NCBI RefSeq assembly: GCF_000513955.1
Contig: NZ_AZUZ01000011.1
Span: forward strand, 1-38,515
DNA: 38,515 bases
Direction of reading: 5' to 3'
Source: Pseudoxanthomonas suwonensis J47
GTDB taxonomy: Bacteria; Pseudomonadota; Gammaproteobacteria; Xanthomonadales; Xanthomonadaceae
Shown: in pieces, positions 33,024 to 38,515 of the stretch
Numbering within the stretch: position 1 is the stretch's first letter
Layout of the letters: each line of letters starts with the position of its first letter
Notes under the pieces: model-generated
Databases searched by the model: none
The model's input: the letters and a program-made list of their open reading frames with translations, nothing else
What the model was told of the DNA's origin: nothing
Program-made: the position numbers and the translations under genes

Positions 33024-33458
33024 TCAGCGACCGGCGGCACGCAGGATCAGGTCGGCGACCTCGCGCGGGTGCGAGACCATCGCCAGGTGGCCGGCGTCCA
33101 CCTCGATGGTGGTGGCGTCCATGCGCTTGGCCAGGAAGCGCTCCAGGCCCGGATCGATGGTCTGGTCGTCGCGGGCGACGACGTAGAACGACGGGCGTTC
33201 GCGCCAGGCCGCGACGGTGGTGCGGGCGCCGAACAGCGAGGTCGCGGTCTCGCCCTGCACCGCGTACAGCTCGCGCGCCTGGGCCGGGGCCACGCCGTTG
33301 GCGAAATGGCGCAGGAACGCATCCTCGGACAGGCGCGTGTAGCCGTCGCGGGTCTGGATGCCGGCCCGCGCCGGACCGGCCGGGAACCTGCCAGCCAGGG
33401 CGACGAAGTCCTCGCCGGCATCCGGCGCGCGCGCGGCCACGTAGACCAGCGCCGACAC
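33024..33458 (-). pseudogene. Alpha/beta hydrolase, N-terminal half missing
   Basis: 144 codons from a GTG. The sequence begins VSALVYVAARAPDAGE, which in complete esterase-type hydrolases lies right after the nucleophile elbow. It continues to TTIEVDAGHLAMVSHPREVA with the catalytic His, so acid and base regions remain but the GHSYGG-type nucleophile and oxyanion region are gone. Upstream, the frame runs only three codons (A-S-K) before reaching the kdgK TGA stop codon in the same frame. The deletion endpoint therefore lies directly behind kdgK. The product is not expected to be active. Confidence 0.75.
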
Positions 33459-33467
33459 CTTCGAGGC

Positions 33468-34484
33468 TCAGCGCTTCACGTCGAAGCGGCCCTCGCCCAT
33501 CAGCGCCTCGACGTCCGCCTCCGACACCAGGTTGAAGTCGCCCGGGATCGAATGCTTCAGGCAGCCGGCGGCCAGGCCGAAGCGGATCGTGCGCTCCGGC
33601 GCCCAGCCGCGGCACAGGCCATGCAGCACGCCGGCGGCGAAGGCGTCGCCGCCGCCGATGCGGTCGACGATCGGGCCCACTTCCTCCTGCGGCGCCAGCG
33701 CGGTGCCGGCCGTGCGCCCCACCAGCACGCCGGACAGGGCGTGGTGGTCGACGTTGCGCGGGGTGCGGATGGTGCAGGCCATCCACTGCAGGTTCGGGAA
33801 CGCGGCGAAGGCGTCGGCCGCGGCGGCCTCCACCCGCGCCAGCGGTTCGGGCTGCGGGTACTGCCCGCCCAGGACCACGCCCATGTCGCGGTAGTCGGCG
33901 AACAGCAGGTCGGCCTCGGCCATCAGCTCCGACAGGATCGCCCTGGCATCGCCCTTCCACACTTCCCACAGTTTCGGCCGGAAGTTGCCGTCGAAGGACA
34001 CCCTGACCCCGGCGGCGCGCGCGGCGCGCGCGGCGGCCAGGGCCGCGGCGGCGGTGTTGGCGCCCAGCGCGGGGGTCACCCCGGACAGGTGCAGCCAGTC
34101 GGCGCCGCCCAGCAGGGCCGGCCAGTCGTAGGCGTCGGCCGGGGCCAGGGCGAAGGCCGAGCCGGCGCGGTCGTAGAGGACTTCGGCCGGACGCTGCGCG
34201 GCGCCGGGGGCGAGGAAGTACAGGCCCATGCGGCCGGGCACGCGGCGCAGGCCGGAGGTGTCCACGCCGTGGCGGCGCAGTTCGCCGGCGGCGGCTTCGC
34301 CCAGGGCGTTGTCGGCCACGGTGCCGGCCGCGGCAACCTGGTGGCCGAACTGGGCCAGCGACACGCCGACGTTGGCCTCGGCGCCGCCGATGCGGACCTC
34401 CAGCGCCGGGCTCTGCAGCAGCCTTTCCCGGCCCGGCGCGCTCAGCCGCAGCAGGAGCTCACCGAAACACACGACACGCGCCAT
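33468..34484 (-). CDS. kdgK: 2-keto-3-deoxygluconate kinase (PfkB family)
   Basis: A 338-residue sugar kinase that phosphorylates KDG to KDPG for the Entner-Doudoroff pathway, after breakdown of uronates. It starts VVCFGELLLRLSAPGRERLL. It has the substrate-side IGGAEANVGVSLAQFG, SFDGNFRPKLWE, and the PfkB signature DRIGGGDAFAAGVLHG with the catalytic Asp. The ATG (MARVVCFGE) has an excellent GGAGGAAAG site. It is divergent from a TonB receptor, and their shared upstream region holds operator-like repeats. Related PfkB sugars cannot be fully excluded. Confidence 0.88.
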   Translation of the reverse strand: MARVVCFGELLLRLSAPGRERLLQSPALEVRIGGAEANVGVSLAQFGHQVAAAGTVADNALGEAAAGELRRHGVDTSGLRRVPGRMGLYFLAPGAAQRPAEVLYDRAGSAFALAPADAYDWPALLGGADWLHLSGVTPALGANTAAAALAAARAARAAGVRVSFDGNFRPKLWEVWKGDARAILSELMAEADLLFADYRDMGVVLGGQYPQPEPLARVEAAAADAFAAFPNLQWMACTIRTPRNVDHHALSGVLVGRTAGTALAPQEEVGPIVDRIGGGDAFAAGVLHGLCRGWAPERTIRFGLAAGCLKHSIPGDFNLVSEADVEALMGEGRFDVKR

Positions 34485-34549
34485 CTTTCCTCCCTGGTAT
34501 GACGGCCTGCGACGCGGGCATGGTGGCATGCCATGGGATGCCCACGCGG

Positions 34550-34570
34550 TTGGCCAGCGGTGTCATTCTA
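34550..34570. promoter_or_regulatory. Operator-like repeat copy 1 with kdgK -10 element
   Basis: TTGGCCAGCGGTGTCAT (34550-34566) is one of three copies of the sequence TTTGACCAKCGGTGTCAT. On the minus strand TAGAAT (34565-34570) is a good -10 for kdgK and directly adjoins TGACACCGCTGGCCA, placing the site over the transcription start, as expected for a repressor operator. Confidence 0.6.
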
Positions 34571-34660
34571 GCGTGGCCGGCTCGGCCGGGATGGCAAGTG
34601 CGCGGGCGGGCCGTGCTGCGCTGCAAGATGAACGACCCTGCCGGCGATGTTAGCGTCTTG

Positions 34661-34678
34661 TTTGACCAGCGGTGTCAT
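34661..34678. promoter_or_regulatory. Operator-like repeat copy 2, before first TonB receptor
   Basis: TTTGACCAGCGGTGTCAT, 57 bases before the receptor ATG, preceded by an extended -10-like TGTTAGCGT. The overlapping CCAGCGG-TGTCAT-CCGCTGG is also a perfect inverted repeat. GCAAGATG upstream is shared with copy 3. Confidence 0.6.
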
Positions 34679-34734
34679 CCGCTGGCTGCGCATTTCCAAT
34701 TCAAACTTGCGAGTATTTTCCTCTGGGAGGGGAC

Positions 34735-37494
34735 ATGAATACCCGGAACACCCGCCGTAAGACACCGGTTACCTTGCTGGCCGCGTCGATCGGCCTCGCC
34801 CTGTACATGCCGTCGGCGATCGCGCAGGACGCCACCGAGGCGCAGGGCACGGCCACCGACCTGGATACCATCGTCGTCACCGGCTACCGGGCCAGCCTCG
34901 AGCGCGCGCAGGACATCAAGCGCGGCGAGATCGGCATGGTCGACGCGGTCGTCGCCCAGGACATCGGCAAGTTCCCCGACCTCAACCTGGCCGAGTCGCT
35001 GCAGCGCATCCCGGGCGTGGTCATCACCCGCGACGGCGGCGAAGGCCGCCAGATCACCGTCCGCGGCCTGGGCCCGGACTTCACCCGCGTGCGCCTCAAC
35101 GGCCTGGAAGCGCTGAGCACGGTCGGCAGCACCGACGGCGCCGGCGGCACCAACCGCAGCCGCGGCTTCGACTTCAACGTGTTCGCCTCGGACCTGTTCT
35201 CGCAGCTGGTCGTGCGCAAGACCGCCTCGGCCGACGTGGACGAAGGCTCGCTGGGCGCCACCGTCGACCTGCGCACCGCGCGTCCGTTCGACTACGACGG
35301 CTTCACCGCGGTGACCAACATCCAGGGCAGCTGGAACGATGCCGCCCGCGCCGCCACCCCGCGCATCGCCGCGCTGATCGCCGAGACCTGGGCCGACGGC
35401 AAGGTCGGCGGCCTGCTCTCGGTCGCCTACTCCGAGCGCGAGACCGTCGACGAGGGCAGCGGCACCGTGCGCTGGGCCAACGGCCCGGCCAACGGCAACT
35501 TCAGCGCCGCCTCGCCGTTCCAGGAAGCCCGTTCGGCCGACGTGTTCGCGCCGCGCTTCCCGCGCTACACGCTGATGGAGCACGACCAGAAGCGCCTGGG
35601 CGTCACCGCCTCGCTGCAGTTCCGCCCGACCGACAGCACCGAGATCAACTTCGACGCGCTGTACTCGAAGATCGACGCCGAGCGCGACGAGAAGTACATC
35701 GAGGCCAACGGCCTGAGCAAGTCGTCGGCCGACGGCAAGCGGCAGATCATCGTCAACCGCGGCGAGATCCGTAACGGCGCGCTGGTCTACGCCGAGATGG
35801 ACAACGTCGACATCCGCGCCGAGAACCGCCACGACGAGTGGACCACCGAGTTCACCCAGTTCAGCCTGGATGGCAAGCACGAGTTCAGCGACAGCTTCTT
35901 CATGACCGCCAAGGTCGGCACCTCGAAGTCGGACCACAAGAACCCGGTCCAGGCCACGGTGATGATGGACAAGCTGGACGTCCAGGGTTACAGCTACGAC
36001 TACCGTGGCAACATGAACAAGCCGGTCTTCAACTACGGCGTCGACCCGACCGACCCGAACGGCTGGACCCTGTCCACGATCCGCCTGCGCCAGAACTACG
36101 TGACCAACGAGTTCGATACCGGCCAGGTCGACTTCACCTGGTTGGCCACCCCGTCGTTCACCCTGCAGGGCGGCATCCAGGCCAAGGACTACACCTTCGA
36201 CTCGATCGAGCGCCGCCGCACCGCGACCGAAACCATCGTCCCGAACTTCTCCGACGGCACCCGCATCGTCCCGGCCGACATGACCGAGTTCGGCAAGCTG
36301 ACCGGCGTCAACGGCCACCCGGGCAAGTGGGTGGTGCCGGACTTCGACAAGATCGTGAACCTGTTCGGCGCGCTCGGCGGCGACGGCACCTTCGCCCTGT
36401 CCAACTACGCCCCGAGCGACCGCACCGTCGAGGAGAAGGACCGCGGCGGCTACCTGATGGGCAAGTTCTCGACCGACCTCGGCGCGATCCCGCTGTCGGG
36501 CAACTTCGGCGTGCGCTACGTCAAGACCAAGCAGAGCTCCACCGGCGTCGCCACCGCCAGCGGCCAGCCGGTCCCGGTGACCGTCTCGCGCGAGTACAGC
36601 GACACCCTGCCGTCGCTGAACCTGGTCGCCGAGCTGACCCCCGACTTCCTGGTCCGCTTCGGCGCCGCCAAGGTCATGTCGCGTCCGGGCCTGGGCAGCC
36701 TGACCCCGGGCGTCACCGTCAGCGTCAGCGGCAGCGCGCGCACCGTCAGCGGCGGCAACCCGATGCTGGATCCGACCCGCGCCAAGACCTACGACCTGGG
36801 CTTCGAGTGGTACTTCGACGAAGGCGCGATGCTGGGCCTGGCGGCGTTCTACAAGGACATCGACAGCTTCATCCAGAACACCCGCGAGTCGCGCGTCTAC
36901 GCCCAGAGCGGCCTGCCGGCCAACCTGCTCGACGGTACCACCGCCACGGTCAACGACGAGTTCGTGTTCACCGTGCCGATCAACACCCCGGGCGGCAGCC
37001 TGCGTGGCCTGGAGTTCAACTACACCCAGCCGTTCACCTTCCTGCCGGGCTTCTGGCAGAACTTCGGCGTGCAGCTGAACTACACCTACGTCGATTCGGA
37101 GATCCAGTACCTGCTGTCCAGCGGCGCCGCGGCGCAGAAGGCGGCGATGACCGGCCAGTCGAAGAATTCGTGGAACGCCACCGTGTTCTACGAAGGCGAG
37201 CGCTTCTCCGGCCGCATCTCGGCGACCAACCGCAACGACTACCTGATCCAGGTCCCGGGCACCGAGACCGGCTTCAACAGCGCCGCCAACGGCGTGCACG
37301 GCCAGAGCGGTTCCACGGTGCTCGACGCCTCGATCCGCTACAAGCTGAGCGAGAAGGCCGAGCTGAGCCTGGAAGGCAGCAACCTGACCAACGAGGCACA
37401 GGAGTCGTGGGTGGCCAACCCGAACGTGTCGCTGCCGCTGGAGTACAGCGAGACCGGCCGCACCTTCCTGCTGGGCCTGCGCTACAAGTTCTGA
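34735..37494 (+). CDS. TonB-dependent receptor, Xanthomonas/Caulobacter carbohydrate type
   Basis: A 919-residue receptor. It has a signal peptide to about residue 31 (ending PSAIAQ), a TonB-box-like region LDTIVVTGYRASLERAQDIK, then the plug with VDAVVAQDIGKFPDLNLAES, LQRIPGVVITRDGGEGRQIT and VRGLGPDFTRVRLNGLEAL, and a barrel ending LLGLRYKF. This is the TIGR01782 subfamily, often tied to polysaccharide or oligosaccharide uptake. Next to kdgK, and sharing its operator-like site, it may import oligo-uronates (inference). The start has GGGAGGGG upstream. A strong terminator follows. Confidence 0.94.
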   Translation: MNTRNTRRKTPVTLLAASIGLALYMPSAIAQDATEAQGTATDLDTIVVTGYRASLERAQDIKRGEIGMVDAVVAQDIGKFPDLNLAESLQRIPGVVITRDGGEGRQITVRGLGPDFTRVRLNGLEALSTVGSTDGAGGTNRSRGFDFNVFASDLFSQLVVRKTASADVDEGSLGATVDLRTARPFDYDGFTAVTNIQGSWNDAARAATPRIAALIAETWADGKVGGLLSVAYSERETVDEGSGTVRWANGPANGNFSAASPFQEARSADVFAPRFPRYTLMEHDQKRLGVTASLQFRPTDSTEINFDALYSKIDAERDEKYIEANGLSKSSADGKRQIIVNRGEIRNGALVYAEMDNVDIRAENRHDEWTTEFTQFSLDGKHEFSDSFFMTAKVGTSKSDHKNPVQATVMMDKLDVQGYSYDYRGNMNKPVFNYGVDPTDPNGWTLSTIRLRQNYVTNEFDTGQVDFTWLATPSFTLQGGIQAKDYTFDSIERRRTATETIVPNFSDGTRIVPADMTEFGKLTGVNGHPGKWVVPDFDKIVNLFGALGGDGTFALSNYAPSDRTVEEKDRGGYLMGKFSTDLGAIPLSGNFGVRYVKTKQSSTGVATASGQPVPVTVSREYSDTLPSLNLVAELTPDFLVRFGAAKVMSRPGLGSLTPGVTVSVSGSARTVSGGNPMLDPTRAKTYDLGFEWYFDEGAMLGLAAFYKDIDSFIQNTRESRVYAQSGLPANLLDGTTATVNDEFVFTVPINTPGGSLRGLEFNYTQPFTFLPGFWQNFGVQLNYTYVDSEIQYLLSSGAAAQKAAMTGQSKNSWNATVFYEGERFSGRISATNRNDYLIQVPGTETGFNSAANGVHGQSGSTVLDASIRYKLSEKAELSLEGSNLTNEAQESWVANPNVSLPLEYSETGRTFLLGLRYKF

Positions 37495-37521
37495 GGCCTG
37501 CCGGCTGTTGCGTGAACGGAG

Positions 37522-37549
37522 GGCCGGGGCGGCAACGCCCCGGCCTTTT
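37522..37549 (+). terminator. Intrinsic terminator between the two receptors
   Basis: A 10-bp stem GGCCGGGGCG / CGCCCCGGCC with a GCAA tetraloop (37532-37535) and TTTT at 37546-37549. The second receptor therefore needs its own promoter. Confidence 0.9.
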
Positions 37550-37618
37550 CCTTTGTGCGGCTGCCTGCCGGGTGTTGCGATGCAAGATGCCAAGCCCCGC
37601 GGCCGCTGCTAGGTTCGC

Positions 37619-37636
37619 TTTGACCATCGGTGTCAT
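37619..37636. promoter_or_regulatory. Operator-like repeat copy 3, before second TonB receptor
   Basis: TTTGACCATCGGTGTCAT, 86 bases before the ATG, differing from copy 2 at one base. It is preceded by TGCTAGGTT in the same position as TGTTAGCGT of copy 2. CGGTGTC-ATC-GACACCG (37628-37644) is an overlapping perfect inverted repeat. Confidence 0.6.
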
Positions 37637-37722
37637 CGACACCGGCGCCCCCTTGGGCCGATGCCGGACCGCCCCCTGTTGCCCGACCTATCCGCACCAC
37701 CAACCCCTGGGAGGGATCTGGA

Positions 37723-38515
37723 ATGCCGAAGCACGTTCGTATCGGAAAGACACCGGTTACCTTTCTGGCCACCTCCATCGCGGCCGCCCTGGCCCTGCCC
37801 GCCGCGGCGCAGGAGGGTGGCGCCGCCCAGGACGTCACCGAGCTCGACCGGGTGACCGTCACCGGCTACCGGCAGAGCCTGCAGAAGTCCCTGGACGAGA
37901 AGCGCTATTCGACCGAACAGGTCGACGCGATCTTCGCCGAGGACATCGGCAAGTTCCCCGACCAGAACCTGGCCGAGTCGCTGCAGCGCATCGCCGGCGT
38001 GTCCATCGACCGCGAGGGCGGCGAAGGCCAGCGCATCTCCATCCGCGGCCTGGGCTCGGACTTCACCCGCGTGCGCCTGAACGGGCTTGAGGCGCTGGCC
38101 ACCTCCGGCACCGGCAGCGCCGGCGTCAACCGCAGCCGCGGCTTCGATTTCAACACCTTCGCCTCCGAGCTGTTCAGCCAGGTCAAGGTCAACAAGACCC
38201 AGTCGGCGCAGATGGACGAGGGCTCGCTCGGTTCGACCGTGGACCTGCGCGGCTCGCGCCCGTTCGACTTCGACGGCTTCCGCGCCTCGGCCAGCGCCCA
38301 GGTAGGCTACGGCGAGATGGCCGAGGAATACGACCCGCGTGTGTCCGGGCTGCTGTCCAACACCTGGGCCGACGGCCGCTTCGGCGCCTTGCTGTCGGCC
38401 TCCTACAGCAAGCGCAATGTGTTCGAGGAAGGCTACAACCCGGTGCGCTGGGAACACGGCAACCACCGCAACTCCAACCAGAGCAACGCCAACAACAACG
38501 GCACCTATGGCTTCT
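37723..38515 (+). CDS. TonB-dependent receptor, second copy (incomplete at window end)
   Basis: The first about 264 residues of a receptor that continues beyond the window. The signal peptide (to about residue 30, ending LPAAAQ) shares KTPVTFLATSI with KTPVTLLAASI of the preceding receptor. The plug is TIGR01782-like: LDRVTVTGYRQSLQKSLDEK, FAEDIGKFPDQNLAESLQRI, AGVSIDREGGEGQRIS and IRGLGSDFTRVRLNGLEAL. An Asn-rich stretch (NHRNSNQSNANNN) occurs just before the cut. GAGGGA precedes the ATG. A paralogue of the upstream receptor, probably from tandem duplication including the promoter. Confidence 0.92.
   Translation, partial: MPKHVRIGKTPVTFLATSIAAALALPAAAQEGGAAQDVTELDRVTVTGYRQSLQKSLDEKRYSTEQVDAIFAEDIGKFPDQNLAESLQRIAGVSIDREGGEGQRISIRGLGSDFTRVRLNGLEALATSGTGSAGVNRSRGFDFNTFASELFSQVKVNKTQSAQMDEGSLGSTVDLRGSRPFDFDGFRASASAQVGYGEMAEEYDPRVSGLLSNTWADGRFGALLSASYSKRNVFEEGYNPVRWEHGNHRNSNQSNANNNGTYGF

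Overview
The window is high-GC, densely packed DNA of a gammaproteobacterium of the Xanthomonadaceae/Lysobacteraceae group (Lysobacter, Luteimonas or Pseudoxanthomonas-like). The evidence is the family mix (Xanthomonas/Caulobacter-type TonB-dependent receptors, class I aldolase, long-form QueF, Lrp next to phhA), paired REP palindromes of the GTAGGAGCCGGCTTGCCGGC type, and several promoters that appear to give leaderless mRNAs. The genus is inferred. No tRNA, rRNA, CRISPR, prophage or transposase gene is visible.

Left part (1-8.1 kb): a thiolase with an N-terminally truncated SDR gene, purU, an Old Yellow Enzyme-type oxidoreductase and a sirtuin, all on the minus strand. Then come class I fructose-bisphosphate aldolase and pncA (plus), a small oxidoreductase-like protein (plus) and a hotdog thioesterase (minus).

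7.8-12.8 kb is a deoxynucleotide-synthesis block on the minus strand: promoter, cobalamin riboswitch, nrdA, a four-hairpin spacer, nrdB, a flavodoxin and a thioredoxin whose stop codon lies inside a REP element. A B12 riboswitch before a B12-independent class Ia reductase predicts that a B12-dependent reductase exists elsewhere and that B12 switches nrdAB off. This is the most interesting regulatory feature seen.

12.8-15.1 kb is decaying DNA. It holds the frameshifted C-terminal remnant of a 2-oxoadipate dioxygenase-like gene, back to back with the C-terminal remnant of an alpha/beta hydrolase, then an intact DUF998-like membrane protein gene, then a frameshifted fructosamine-kinase-family gene and a second REP pair.

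15.3-22.7 kb holds housekeeping and envelope genes: zapE with an alpha/beta hydrolase, a DMT transporter, queF, a LysM protein, a lipoprotein, a rhomboid protease, a class A acid phosphatase lipoprotein and a periplasmic cupin. 22.9-28.8 kb has an Lrp/AsnC regulator divergent from phhA with paired palindromes between them, a TonB receptor, an outer-membrane barrel protein and an aromatic aminotransferase. 28.8-33.0 kb has a small acidic protein, Ku and a stand-alone LigD-type polymerase (NHEJ), then a NarL-type two-component pair.

The right end (33.0-38.5 kb) has a truncated hydrolase fused against the kdgK stop codon, kdgK, and two tandem TonB-dependent receptors (the second runs off the window). 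kdgK and both receptors share an 18-bp operator-like sequence, which suggests one regulon for uptake and catabolism of a uronate-type polymer.
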